DNA from: Teredinibacter waterburyi
GTDB taxonomy: Bacteria; Pseudomonadota; Gammaproteobacteria; Pseudomonadales; Cellvibrionaceae
Direction: 5' to 3'
DNA: 64,000 nt
Assembly (NCBI RefSeq): GCF_001922985.1
Contig: NZ_MRUH01000168.1
Coordinates: 124,001-188,000 of the forward strand
Made by a program: the position numbers and the translations under genes. Below, in pieces: positions 45,071 through 53,889 of this stretch. A model generated the notes under the pieces. It ran no database searches. It was not told the DNA's origin and saw only the letters and a program-made list of their open reading frames with translations. Positions within the stretch are counted from its first letter, which is position 1. Every line of letters starts with the position of its first letter.

Positions 45071-45899
45071 CGGCAATTACCTTGGAGATGGTTTCAAATT
45101 TTTCGGGGTCGTTGTCGACAAAACGTATCGTTATTTTCATTTTTAGCGTTTCGGGATGGTTTTCTACGGCCTGCAAACTGTGCACATAACCGTTAACCCG
45201 AGCCAACGCTTCCCCGTCTTCGGTCGATAAGTCTACCACCGCTGGATCAAACAAGGTGGGTAAAACCTCGCCACGCACCATAAAGCCGCTTAATGATTGA
45301 AGGCTCAGCTCGCGCACCACACAGTCGGCTTGTAGATTGGCGAAGCGCAATTGAGCGCGCCCTTTGAAGGCCGTAGCCGTAGATTTGTCCGAGGGTTTTC
45401 GCCCTGTGCCGCTATTTGCCGAGCCGTTTTCGGTGTTGCTAGGTCCGCTGGCGGTAAGTACCTCGAGTGAGCTGAAGCCACTATTCTGAGCCGCTGATGG
45501 CGAGCCAACAGGGGGCACATAACCCATTTTTTTCAGGTGTTTTATGACTTTGCGCTGCAATTCCTCGGGGGTGAAGGGCTTGCTTAGGTAGTCGCTAACA
45601 CCGGAGCCAATGGCTTTGACAATATGGTCGCGGTCACCGCGACTGCTAATCATGATAAACGGAATTTCGGGGGTGTTACTTTCGCTGCGAACCCAGCGCA
45701 GTAGCTGTTCGCCAGACATCTCTGGCATTTCCCAATCGGATAGAATTAGGTCGAATTTATTGCCGCGCAACTGTGCCACGGCGCGCCGACCATCGACCGC
45801 CTCGTGCAGCTCTAGGGGGTGTAAAAATTGGCGCAGGGTGCGCTTGATGGTGTCGCGAATAAACGCAGCATCGTCGACAACTAAAATCTTGAGCGCCAT
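45063..45899 (-). CDS. Response regulator with C-terminal PilZ-like domain
   Basis: The receiver domain (1-125) is complete: acidic pocket D9/D10, phospho-acceptor D55 in LSDWEMP, S85 and K107 in LSKPF. A disordered Ser/Gly/Pro linker (about 130-178) leads to a PilZ-like region (179-278). R181 and R185 give the RxxxR of cyclic-di-GMP binding. The second motif (D/N)xSxxG is only partly kept (LQSLSG), so nucleotide binding is uncertain. No sensor kinase gene is adjacent. It overlaps the DUF938 gene and follows yaaA by 40 bp. Confidence 0.82.
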   Translation of the reverse strand: MALKILVVDDAAFIRDTIKRTLRQFLHPLELHEAVDGRRAVAQLRGNKFDLILSDWEMPEMSGEQLLRWVRSESNTPEIPFIMISSRGDRDHIVKAIGSGVSDYLSKPFTPEELQRKVIKHLKKMGYVPPVGSPSAAQNSGFSSLEVLTASGPSNTENGSANSGTGRKPSDKSTATAFKGRAQLRFANLQADCVVRELSLQSLSGFMVRGEVLPTLFDPAVVDLSTEDGEALARVNGYVHSLQAVENHPETLKMKITIRFVDNDPEKFETISKVIAGG

Positions 45900-45939
45900 T
45901 ATAAATCCCGTTTGGGCGAATCAAGCTAGGAATTTAGGG

Positions 45940-46710
45940 CTATTCCCTGCGAGTGAATACCCACTCACTTTCGCTCGACATGGCCTCGTTATAACTGTAA
46001 CCGTCCCAGTCGTAGTCTTTCAGCTGTTCGGGTGCGGTGAGTTTATTCTTAATAATATAGGCGCTCATTCGGCCGCGCGCCTTCTTCGCGAAGAAACTAA
46101 TGATCTTGTATTGATCATTCTTCCAATCTTTGAACATGGGGGTAATTACAGTGGAGTTTAGCTGTTTTACCTTTACTGACTTAAAGTATTCGCCAGAGGC
46201 AAGGTTGATCAAGCTGGGATTCCCCAACTTTTTCAATTGTTTATTTAACTCTTGGGTAATGGTTTCGCCCCAGAATTGGTATAGATCCTTGCCGCGGGCG
46301 TTGCTAAATTTAGTGCCCATTTCTAAGCGATAGGGCTGAATGAGATCGAGCGGTTTGAGTAGCCCGTATAAACCCGAGAGAATACGCAGGTGCTGTTGGG
46401 CAAAAGCGAAGTCGTCATTGTTAAACGTGTAGGCGTCCAGGCCTAGGTAGACATCCCCTTTAAACGCCAGCACCGCTTGACGCGCATTGGCTGGGGTAAA
46501 GGGCTGTTGCCATTGCTGAAACCGGTCGTAGTTGAGGCTGCCAAGCTTGTCGCTAATATTCATTAACTTAGACACATCCTGTGGGGCCAATTGTTTTAGG
46601 TCTACCATTAGTTCTTCGGCACGCTCTAAAAGCGCGGCTTTAGTGTGTTTAGTGGTAGGTGTGGCACTGTCGTAATCGAGGTTTTTGGCGGGGGAAATAA
46701 CAAGCAGCAT
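45940..46710 (-). CDS. yaaA: Peroxide stress protein YaaA (UPF0246/DUF328)
   Basis: The 256 residues match YaaA throughout: [13 protein letters not shown] at the start, [50 protein letters not shown] and a final [18 protein letters not shown] block. In Escherichia coli YaaA limits free iron and DNA damage under peroxide and binds DNA. It is divergent from the glycerol-kinase-like gene, with 215 bp between them. Confidence 0.95.
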   Translation of the reverse strand: MLLVISPAKNLDYDSATPTTKHTKAALLERAEELMVDLKQLAPQDVSKLMNISDKLGSLNYDRFQQWQQPFTPANARQAVLAFKGDVYLGLDAYTFNNDDFAFAQQHLRILSGLYGLLKPLDLIQPYRLEMGTKFSNARGKDLYQFWGETITQELNKQLKKLGNPSLINLASGEYFKSVKVKQLNSTVITPMFKDWKNDQYKIISFFAKKARGRMSAYIIKNKLTAPEQLKDYDWDGYSYNEAMSSESEWVFTRRE

Positions 46711-46925
46711 AAAAGCCCAATAGCATTAATGGAGGGGGGTTCATTATGCGCATGTGGCTAAATAGGTCAAACTTGTAACCCTGAATTTTCATCAAGGTTT
46801 TAGATTAGTTTGATAGTTGTATTTAATAGTGGTGTATTTCATTGATAGCGGTAAGCAATCGCTGCCGCCCTCTCAATATCAGCACCGCCAAATAGTGTAT
46901 TGGCTTATTTAAGGACAGAATTATT

Positions 46926-48701
46926 GTGACTCCCATATTGGGCATTGATGTAGGTACCTTGTCGTTGCGCGCCGCGTTGTTTCAACCGCTTGCAGATGGG
47001 GGTATGGAGCGGGTAGGCGATATTTCGCAACAGCCGTTAGCGCTCGAGCGGCATAGGCAAGACGATGATAGTGTCTGGATCGAGCAGCAACCCGACGCCA
47101 TGCTCGCCGCGCTGCGACAAGTGGTGGCAGCGAGTTTGGCGCAGCTGCCGGCCACTGCCGATGGCAGTTTGACGGTGCGAGCGGCGATCGCTACCCAGAG
47201 ATCGACAGTGATCGCCTGGCAGCGCAGTACTGGCAAGGCAATTGGCGCGGCAATTAGCTGGCAGGACACACGCGGCGCGGCGCTAGTAAGGGCCTTGGAT
47301 GCACATAAATCCGACATCCAACAGCAATCGGGTTTGGTGGTATCACCACACTATGGCGCGAGTAAATTACTATGGTTGCTAGAGCAGCCCGCGTGTCGAG
47401 CCCTACCGCCGTCAGATCTTTGCTGTGGTCCGCTGATTTCCTACCTGTTATTTCACCTACTCGAAGGTCAGCCACACTGTTGTGACCATATTAATGCCGC
47501 GCGCACACAATTATTGGGTATCGATAGCTTGGCATGGTCGCCGTCGCTAGCGGGCTATTTTACAGAGGCCGATGCCTCCCCCATTGATGTCGACGCTGCT
47601 ATAAACGAACGGGGTAGCAGCAAGCTTACTGCCGCAGGATTACTGGAAAAACTGCCAGAATTACGGCCGGTCATCCACGCTTATGGTCAGCTTGACCGGT
47701 CTTGGTTGCCGGCGAATTTTAGTGGCAAGGTCGATCTTGTTGCCGCGACTGGCGATCAAAATTCTGCTTTCTACGCCTGTCTTAAGAAACAGCAACAGAC
47801 ATCACATGAAAACGCAGACACAGAGGGTCACGGTTCTATCCCGCACGCAGCTTCTGTGCTCAACAATACCGCATTGATAAATGCTGGTACGGGAGCCTTC
47901 CTGTTAGCGCCGGTGGACCTAGGTCGCAGTAGGGTACCTCAAGCCTTGGCGCAAACGTCGCTGTTGCGCGGTTTGGTATACAGTCGTGCAAACGCGCGTT
48001 TGGATTTGCTTGAAGGAACCGTCAATGGCGCGGGCGCGGCGTTAAACTGGTTTTTCCCCGCTTGGCAGGAAGTCATGTCGAACACAGCCAACAAGAAACA
48101 GTTTTATCAGTGTGTTGCCGAACAGGCAGGGGATGAAACGCTGGATTGGGTGTTTATCAATACAATCGGTGGTTTGGGCTCGCCCTTTTGGCGAGCTGGC
48201 CCAGAGTTAGGCTTTTTACACCTCAGTAGCGGCCGTACCTATAGCTTAGCGCGGGCGCTAGCCGAACCAAATGTCGATGCCAATAGTCTTGCGGCCGCCG
48301 TATTTGAAAGTATTGTGTTTTTACTAGTCTGTAACCTCGATGCTATGCAGTCGGCACGAACGGCCGCCCGCTTAGCGCCTCTGGCACAGGTTGTTTGTTC
48401 CGGTGGTATCAGTCGCAACGCCAAGTTTGCACCGCTGCTGTCGGCGCTAAGCGGCTTGCCAATTATGCTCAGCGACGATGAAGAGTTGACCCTTGCTGGC
48501 GCAGCGTTACTCGCGGCGGCAGACTTGGATGCGCCGCTGCCGGAGAATGACGCTAGCTCTGCAAAATCGGAACAATCAATAGCTGTTCAACCAACCGATG
48601 ATGTTAGCGACCTCGGTGAGCCGTTAACTGAAGCTGCGACAAGGGCACTAGGAGCGCGCTATGCTAGCTTTCGTCGCAAAATTGATAACGAGATTAATTA
48701 A
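46926..48701 (+). CDS. FGGY-family kinase, glycerol kinase-like
   Basis: The 591-residue ATP-dependent sugar or polyol kinase has the N-terminal phosphate loop GIDVGTLSLRAALF. AIATQRSTVIAWQRSTG...SWQDTRG and LEGTVNGAGAALNWFFP align well with glycerol kinase blocks, and ATGDQNSAFYA carries the catalytic Asp. It is about 90 residues longer than GlpK, with a Gln/His/Glu-rich insertion (about 285-310) and an extra C-terminal region. Several residues normally strict in GlpK (for example the TTSSR start motif) are changed, so the substrate could differ. The start is GTG with AAGGA upstream. The following FAD-dependent glycerol-3-phosphate dehydrogenase-like gene, 47 bp away, makes glycerol the best guess. 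Confidence 0.75.
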   Translation: MTPILGIDVGTLSLRAALFQPLADGGMERVGDISQQPLALERHRQDDDSVWIEQQPDAMLAALRQVVAASLAQLPATADGSLTVRAAIATQRSTVIAWQRSTGKAIGAAISWQDTRGAALVRALDAHKSDIQQQSGLVVSPHYGASKLLWLLEQPACRALPPSDLCCGPLISYLLFHLLEGQPHCCDHINAARTQLLGIDSLAWSPSLAGYFTEADASPIDVDAAINERGSSKLTAAGLLEKLPELRPVIHAYGQLDRSWLPANFSGKVDLVAATGDQNSAFYACLKKQQQTSHENADTEGHGSIPHAASVLNNTALINAGTGAFLLAPVDLGRSRVPQALAQTSLLRGLVYSRANARLDLLEGTVNGAGAALNWFFPAWQEVMSNTANKKQFYQCVAEQAGDETLDWVFINTIGGLGSPFWRAGPELGFLHLSSGRTYSLARALAEPNVDANSLAAAVFESIVFLLVCNLDAMQSARTAARLAPLAQVVCSGGISRNAKFAPLLSALSGLPIMLSDDEELTLAGAALLAAADLDAPLPENDASSAKSEQSIAVQPTDDVSDLGEPLTEAATRALGARYASFRRKIDNEIN

Positions 48702-48748
48702 TACCAAACGGCCAATCGTTGGCTTTTGTTTAAGCGTTAGGAATATCT

Positions 48749-50020
48749 ATGAGTGCTGTTAACACACCCGATGAATCTCACAGTGCCGTCGCATCGTCTG
48801 CGCCGGATGCACTGCCGTACTTCGACGTCGCCGTTGTCGGCGCCGGTATTCACGGCGCCGGTGTTGCCCAGGCCTGCGCGGCCGCTGGTTGGAGAACGCT
48901 GCTGTTAGAACAGTACGGAGAAGCCGCGCTAGGTACGTCTAGTAAAAGCTCAAAATTGATCCACGGCGGGCTGCGTTATCTTGAGAACTTTGAATTTAGT
49001 CTAGTGCGTGAATGCTTATTGGAGCGTGAACTGCTGCTGCAAAATGCCGCCGATCTGGTCAAATTAAAAACTTTTTTGATTCCTGTTTACCGCAGCAGTA
49101 AGCGTTCTGCCTTCGTCATTTATTGCGGTTTACTGCTCTACAAAATTTTAACCGGCTGGCGAGCGAGTGCCATTTTTAAGTGGCGCTCGGCAAGTGCAGC
49201 TAAGCAGCTCTACCCGCAAATTGAGGCCAGCAATTTAGTTGCCTTATTGGAGTATCGCGATGCACAAACCGACGATCGGAAATTGACCGAAGCGGTATTG
49301 CGTTCCGCTGAAACTTTTGGTGCCGAGGTTAAGTTTGATTTCAATTTGGCGCGCGCGGAGGTTAGCGGAAATCAATACCTGCTGTACCGTGAAGGGGAAG
49401 ATGAGCCCTATGCGAGTTGTCGATGCTTGATTAATGCGGCGGGCCCTTGGGTAAATCGGGTCGCCGAAAAAGTCGAAACTAAACCCGCGCAAATAGCCGT
49501 AGAGACGGTGCAGGGAACGCATATAATTTTAGACTTGCCTGCGCCTCCCGCCTGTATCTATTGCGAAGCCCCACAAGATGGACGGCCAGTGTTTGTGTTG
49601 CCTTGGTACGGTCAAACCATGGTTGGCACCACCGAGAAATTGTTTAGCGGTGACCCAGCAGACGTTGCGCCAAGCGAAGAAGAGGAAAAGTATTTACTTG
49701 AGGTTTACAACCACTGCATGAACACAGCGGTAGTTGCCAATGCTAGCGAGGAGATTAATGAAAGTCATATCGTGGAGCGTTTTGCAGGCTTGCGGGTATT
49801 GCCGATGGCGGCGGGCAGTGCCAACAAGCGTTCGCGCGATACCTTGTTTGTTGAGTGCGGTTTAAAGGCGAGTAGTGCAAATGAGATGCCGGGTTATCTC
49901 GCAATATATGGCGGTAAACTTACCGCCTACCGTAAAACGGCCGAAAAAATTCAACAGCGTTTACGCGCCGTACTTGGCGATAACGCAGGTGCTGTTTCCA
50001 CCCGTGATATTCGCCTGTAA
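48749..50020 (+). CDS. FAD-dependent glycerol-3-phosphate dehydrogenase-like protein
   Basis: The 423 residues show the FAD Rossmann motif VVGAGIHGAGVAQACAAAG near 30-48, LLEQYGEAALGTSSKSSKLIHGGLRYLE (the GlpD/GlpA block), and GPWVNRVAE. VLPWYGQTMVGTTE and AGLRVLP also match GlpD oxidases, which pass electrons to the quinone pool from the membrane surface. It lacks the C-terminal about 100-residue DAO_C helical domain found in E. coli GlpD (501 residues), ending soon after the FAD domain (LTAYRKTAE). The N-terminus has an extra polar stretch. Together with the upstream kinase it would convert glycerol to dihydroxyacetone phosphate. Confidence 0.82.
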   Translation: MSAVNTPDESHSAVASSAPDALPYFDVAVVGAGIHGAGVAQACAAAGWRTLLLEQYGEAALGTSSKSSKLIHGGLRYLENFEFSLVRECLLERELLLQNAADLVKLKTFLIPVYRSSKRSAFVIYCGLLLYKILTGWRASAIFKWRSASAAKQLYPQIEASNLVALLEYRDAQTDDRKLTEAVLRSAETFGAEVKFDFNLARAEVSGNQYLLYREGEDEPYASCRCLINAAGPWVNRVAEKVETKPAQIAVETVQGTHIILDLPAPPACIYCEAPQDGRPVFVLPWYGQTMVGTTEKLFSGDPADVAPSEEEEKYLLEVYNHCMNTAVVANASEEINESHIVERFAGLRVLPMAAGSANKRSRDTLFVECGLKASSANEMPGYLAIYGGKLTAYRKTAEKIQQRLRAVLGDNAGAVSTRDIRL

Positions 50021-50090
50021 TTTATGGTCGATTTTGTGTGAGCTTTTAGTGCTCAGGTGTTTCTCGGCTAATCGTTAAATGAATAAATAC

Positions 50091-50129
50091 TATCCTCAAA
50101 GACGAGATTAATTTTCGCCTTTGAGGATA
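50091..50129. terminator. Inverted repeat between convergent genes
   Basis: TATCCTCAAAG (50091-50101) pairs perfectly with CTTTGAGGATA (50119-50129) and overlaps the last codons of the DUF4265 gene. There is no U-tract, so terminator function is uncertain. Confidence 0.4.
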
Positions 50130-50596
50130 TCCTGCCACCAATTGAGAGGCTGCATATCTTGGTCGTAAACATTGCCGTAAAACCACGTGCTTAGCCCGTC
50201 TTGGCCGCTATAGCGATTGAGAACATCTTCGATGGCACTAAAACCGCAGCTAACGTGGATACTAAAAACCAACATGCGCGCGTTCTCAAAGTCTAGCGTT
50301 GCACCCATTTTTTCCAATGCTGGGGTTAGTTCGGTGGCGATATCCGATATATTGCTGCGCGCGATAACGCGAATACACAGGTTGCCAGAGCGTCGCACAA
50401 GGGTATGGGTTTGTTTGCTGCTGTCGACAACGATTAAGTCGCCACGCGCGACACCGCGCAAAAAGGCAGGTGAACGCTGCAATTGAAGATTGCCGTCTTC
50501 CAAAGTTAAAACCTGTAATTTTTCCATTACCGGTGAGCCGTCGGGATGCTGCCCAGCGATAAGGTCGATTTGTGAACTGCTTGGGGTGTCCGTCAT
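50108..50596 (-). CDS. DUF4265 domain protein
   Basis: The 162-residue cytoplasmic protein has a two-part alpha/beta layout matching DUF4265: MEKLQVLTLEDGNLQLQRSPAFLRGVARGDLI, RSGNLCIRV and ENARMLVFSIHV. No function is known to me. The longer frame begins at a TTG (50614); the ATG at 50596 with GAG seven bases upstream is preferred. It converges on the glpD-like gene. Confidence 0.72.
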   Translation of the reverse strand: MTDTPSSSQIDLIAGQHPDGSPVMEKLQVLTLEDGNLQLQRSPAFLRGVARGDLIVVDSSKQTHTLVRRSGNLCIRVIARSNISDIATELTPALEKMGATLDFENARMLVFSIHVSCGFSAIEDVLNRYSGQDGLSTWFYGNVYDQDMQPLNWWQDILKGEN

Positions 50597-50745
50597 AATA
50601 AAACTCGTAAACAACTGAAATGGTAAATGTGAGACACATTATAATAGACATCAACCCGAATCTCGCCCTAGCGCGTAGATTTCTCGCCTTCGGCGTATTA
50701 GCGCGAGCAGTTAAAACCTAAATTAACTTTTGCAGAGGATGCAGT

Positions 50746-52056
50746 ATGCACAATTCTCCTTCTAAGCTATTGGCCTTTTCGTCAATTAGCCTTAAAGCCC
50801 TTATTTTTGCGCTAATATTTTCGGTTGTAGGTTGCAGTACGAACTCGGTTACCGGTGAATCGCAGCTTTCGCTGGTACCCAAGGCGCAACAAATTCAAAT
50901 GGGTGAGCAAAACTATGGGCCGTCACAGCAGCAACAGGGTGGTGAATATAAAGTCGACCCTAATCTTAGTGCGTATGTAACGTCGGTTGGCGACCGTTTA
51001 GCGGCATTTAGTACCAATGCCCTGCCCTATGAGTTTGTGGTGTTGAATAACGATGTGCCGAACGCTTGGGCGCTACCCGGCGGCAAAATAGCTATCAATC
51101 GCGGTTTGTTGGTATTGCTGGACGACGAAGCGCAATTGGCGGCCGTACTGGGGCACGAGATTATTCACGCAGCGGCAGAACATGGCGCTACGCAAATGAC
51201 TAATGCGCAGTTGATTGGTGCCGGTTTGGCTCTGGGTACCATCGCGCTTGGTGATAATCAAAATGCGCAATTGATCGGCGCGGGTGCGGCGATTGGCGCT
51301 CAGGCCTATCAAGCCCATTATGGTCGAACGCAGGAGTTACAATCAGATTTTTACGGTATGGATCTAATGGTGAAGGCCGGCTATGAACCGCAAGCCGCGG
51401 TAGAGTTGCAGGAAACCTTTGTAAAGCTGTCGCAAGGGCAGAGCAGCGATATGGTAAATCGTTTATTTGCGAGTCACCCACCGTCGCAGGAGCGAGTCGA
51501 CAAAAACCGTGCTAAGGCGGCCAAGCTAGCCTCCGGCAAACGTAATCGCAGCGAATTCCAAAAGGCCATTGCGCAGATAAAGCGCGACCTACCCGCGTAT
51601 GAAAAGAATCAACAGGCGCTGCAAGCCTTGGCCAAAAAAGACTTTAATAGCGCGCTGCAATTGACCGAGCAAGCGCTGAAGCAGCAAGGCGATGAGGCGT
51701 TGTTCTATATCACTAAAGGCCAGATTCTCGCCGCGCAAAAGGATACGAAAAATGCCGAGTTAGCTTTTAAGCGCGCGGTAGAGAAGAACCCGAATTACTT
51801 TATGGGCTACCTAGGGCTCGGCTTAACCCAATTTTCCGCCAACAACCTTAGTGCCGCGAAGAGTTCATTGGAGCGCAGTTTGAATTTAATGCCCACGCAA
51901 ATCGCGGTGTACCGTATGGGCCAAATTGAAGAGGGTGCAGGCAACTTGACGACGGCGTTAAAATATTATGAATACGCAGCTGCCAGTGGTGGCGATATTG
52001 GTGCCGAAGCCCAAGCGAAATTACAGAAATTACAGAGCGCGCCGGCCGCTAATTAA
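50746..52056 (+). CDS. M48-family metalloprotease lipoprotein with TPR tail (BepA-like)
   Basis: The 436 residues begin with a lipoprotein signal (VVGC, Cys 30). The catalytic domain holds zinc motif HEIIH (137-141) and the further ligand E197 in RTQELQSDFYG; an internal NAQLIGAG repeat occurs twice (153-160 and 173-180). The C-terminal half (about 280-430) has tetratricopeptide-like helices (ALQALAKKDFNSALQL, AELAFKRAVEKNPNYFMGYLGLG). The layout matches BepA (YfgC), which degrades or helps assemble outer-membrane proteins. As an outer-membrane lipoprotein in a window with TamAB and porin it fits envelope quality control; that link is inferential. Confidence 0.87.
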   Translation: MHNSPSKLLAFSSISLKALIFALIFSVVGCSTNSVTGESQLSLVPKAQQIQMGEQNYGPSQQQQGGEYKVDPNLSAYVTSVGDRLAAFSTNALPYEFVVLNNDVPNAWALPGGKIAINRGLLVLLDDEAQLAAVLGHEIIHAAAEHGATQMTNAQLIGAGLALGTIALGDNQNAQLIGAGAAIGAQAYQAHYGRTQELQSDFYGMDLMVKAGYEPQAAVELQETFVKLSQGQSSDMVNRLFASHPPSQERVDKNRAKAAKLASGKRNRSEFQKAIAQIKRDLPAYEKNQQALQALAKKDFNSALQLTEQALKQQGDEALFYITKGQILAAQKDTKNAELAFKRAVEKNPNYFMGYLGLGLTQFSANNLSAAKSSLERSLNLMPTQIAVYRMGQIEEGAGNLTTALKYYEYAAASGGDIGAEAQAKLQKLQSAPAAN

Positions 52057-52115
52057 AGCCTAGACGGATCTTTGTACTAGGGGGGCGAAATGCTGGGGCG
52101 GTTGAGGGTAATCAC

Positions 52116-52340
52116 CTAGCAGGCATAGTTACCGTCTTTGCGGCGCTTGGCACATTCATTTTTGATGTTTTCACAGGCGGTAACGCGGCCGGGCGAAGTA
52201 GGGTTACCCTGAACACACTCATCATTTTTAGCAACCAGCTCTTGGTTGGTGAGAGAGCCAAGGCCTTTGCCACAAGCAGTTAAGGTTAGGGTGAAAATTA
52301 AGCAGCTGAGCAGTGAAATTGTGGGGTTGAGCGCGCGCAT
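52116..52340 (-). CDS. Small Cys-rich lipoprotein
   Basis: The 74 residues have a lipoprotein signal ending TLTAC (Cys 23) and a mature part of about 50 residues containing four further Cys (C42, C56, C63 and C74 at the very end), probably two disulfides. I do not recognise a family. Because it is short, the signal/lipobox plus regular Cys spacing is the main support for it being real. Confidence 0.65.
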   Translation of the reverse strand: MRALNPTISLLSCLIFTLTLTACGKGLGSLTNQELVAKNDECVQGNPTSPGRVTACENIKNECAKRRKDGNYAC

Positions 52341-52566
52341 AACGTTCGAGTCTCCAGTAAGCCGTGAAGTTTAAAAGTGAAAAGCGTGAACTATGGCCTA
52401 ATTGTAGTAGAGATATTGAAGGTTTGCGTGCCGCGAGGGGAACTGCAGAGTGTTATTGAGCAGTGGATGAAAAGTAAGCGAAAACGTTTAGCCCTTACTG
52501 TTCTGACGTTATATGGCAATTACTCTGGTTTGCGGAGAATGGCACGGTTATAAAAACCTCGGATAT

Positions 52567-52597
52567 AAAAAAGGCGATGCAGTTGCATCGCCTTTTT
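52567..52597. terminator. Bidirectional terminator after porin gene
   Basis: AAAAAAGGCGATGCA pairs with TGCATCGCCTTTTT across a 2-base gap, with A- and T-runs on either side. On the minus strand it terminates the porin transcript. Confidence 0.9.
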
Positions 52598-52620
52598 AGT
52601 GTTTTAGCCTAAATTAATGA

Positions 52621-53544
52621 CTAGAACTTTAACTCAGCACCAACACCAACGTAAGTGTTGTCGATTTCAGCTGGCTGGTCATCACGAGTAGTCCCTTCGT
52701 TCTGAGTGATATAACCTTGTAACTTAAAGTTCTTGGCTAGCTTGTAGTCAGCGCCAACGCTTAAGGATTTTCCATCAACAAATTTAATGTCGGAAGTACC
52801 GTACTGAGCTTTCAGTGCCCATGCATCGTTAGCGTTATACTGAATAGACGCCAAGAAACCGTTTTCAGCATCGTTGTCAACTACCGCATCGTCCTCAGAT
52901 TTTTCAACCAGTAAGCCTAACTGTACGGCGCCAAGGGTGTAGATACCAACAGCGCGTAATGCATTGGACTCGTTACTGTAAACGTCTTGGTCGTAACCTA
53001 GGGCAACATATAAACCGCCACCAGTGTAGGTACCAGAAACAGAAACACCAGTGTTAGCGTCGGCTTCTTCTTTGTTTACAACTTGAACGTTAACCGCTAC
53101 AGGTGAGCTGCTTGGCGTGGTGTAGGCAACAGAGTTCTGAGCGCGCACGTCGTTAGTGGTAAGTGTGGTCGCGATATCGCCTTCCATATCGTTGAACAGG
53201 TCTACTTTACCCTGTGCAGATTTGGTTGGTGTGTCGAAGTAACCGGCGCGCACGGTACCGAAGTTACCTTTTAGGCCGATAAAAGTATTGCGCTTGCTGA
53301 AGCTGCCTTTGTCATCAAAGTTAACGCCGGTTTCCAACTGGTAAATAGCGGTTAGACCATTACCCAAGTCTTCAGTGCCTTTAAAACCCAAACGTGATGC
53401 GTTGTTACGCAGTTCTAGTTCGTTGTATTCGCCTTCGTCAGCAGACTGCCAAGATACATTTACTTTACCGTAAATAGTGGTTTCAGCATTTGCTGTAGTG
53501 GCTACGCTCATGGCAACCAATGCGGCTAATAATTTCTTGTTCAT
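52621..53544 (-). CDS. Gram-negative general porin, phosphate-starvation regulated
   Basis: The 307-residue trimeric 16-strand porin has a signal peptide (MNKKLLAALVAMSVATTANA, residues 1-20) and opens in ETTIYGKVNVSW. NNASRLGFKGTEDLGNGLTAIYQLE and the KRNTFIGLKGNFGTVRAGYFDTP loop-L3 region follow, and it ends in the usual terminal Phe (GVGAELKF). The start is ATG 53544 with GGGGA five bases upstream; a TTG four codons earlier is not needed. A strong Pho box and a matching -10 lie upstream, so it belongs to the Pho regulon and probably lets phosphate or other anions through when phosphate is scarce. It follows the pst-phoU operon. Confidence 0.92.
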   Translation of the reverse strand: MNKKLLAALVAMSVATTANAETTIYGKVNVSWQSADEGEYNELELRNNASRLGFKGTEDLGNGLTAIYQLETGVNFDDKGSFSKRNTFIGLKGNFGTVRAGYFDTPTKSAQGKVDLFNDMEGDIATTLTTNDVRAQNSVAYTTPSSSPVAVNVQVVNKEEADANTGVSVSGTYTGGGLYVALGYDQDVYSNESNALRAVGIYTLGAVQLGLLVEKSEDDAVVDNDAENGFLASIQYNANDAWALKAQYGTSDIKFVDGKSLSVGADYKLAKNFKLQGYITQNEGTTRDDQPAEIDNTYVGVGAELKF

Positions 53545-53574
53545 ATTTATCCCCAATATTTTTGTTGGATTATT

Positions 53575-53607
53575 CTGTCACGACAACCAGAGGGGTTGTT
53601 ATGACAG
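53575..53607 (-). promoter_or_regulatory. Stem-loop in the porin mRNA leader
   Basis: CTGTCACGACAACC and GGTTGTTATGACAG form a 14-bp stem with two imperfect positions and a 5-base loop, ending about 30 bases before the porin start. The ends also look like PhoB half-sites (CTGTCA/TGACAG) in inverted order. It could stabilise the message, bind a small RNA, or be an extra PhoB contact. Confidence 0.5.
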
Positions 53608-53639
53608 CCTTGTTTCACTTAGATGAAATATTTGTGGCC

Positions 53640-53673
53640 AATATATGGCTCTTGTATGACATATATGTGACAG
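53640..53673 (-). promoter_or_regulatory. Pho box and -10 element of the porin promoter
   Basis: On the minus strand CTGTCAC-ATAT-ATGTCAT (53656-53673) matches the PhoB consensus of two CTGTCAT-like heptamers spaced by four bases. TATATT (53640-53645) follows 10 bases downstream, the normal spacing when the Pho box replaces the -35. Confidence 0.85.
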
Positions 53674-53850
53674 GCGCGTAAAAAAGACCTGCTCTGTGCA
53701 ACCGACCTTGGTTTGGCGCGGCATTATGTACTAAATCAGTGCAAAAAGTGAACTCGAAGCGCTGCGAAGATGAAAAAAAAGCCAAAATTTGACGTGTTTC
53801 TCCGGTTTTAAGCGGGAAACGCGTTTGCTGCAGTTGGAATCTAGGAATAA

Positions 53851-53874
53851 GGCGAGTGCGGGACCGCACTCGCC
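53851..53874 (-). terminator. Hairpin after phoU
   Basis: GGCGAGTGCGG and CCGCACTCGCC form a perfect stem 16 bp beyond the phoU stop. The following minus-strand bases (TTATTCC) are only weakly T-rich, so it may be a weak or Rho-assisted terminator or a message-stabilising end. Confidence 0.6.
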
Positions 53875-53889
53875 GAGTAGTTTATGAGG

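Larger units (their letters stand above)
53545..53889. other. Porin leader and region downstream of phoU
   Basis: The 345 bp contain, for the minus strand, the phoU end hairpin (53851-53874), Pho box (53656-53673), -10 (53640-53645) and a leader hairpin (53575-53607) before the porin start. No gene. Confidence 0.6.
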
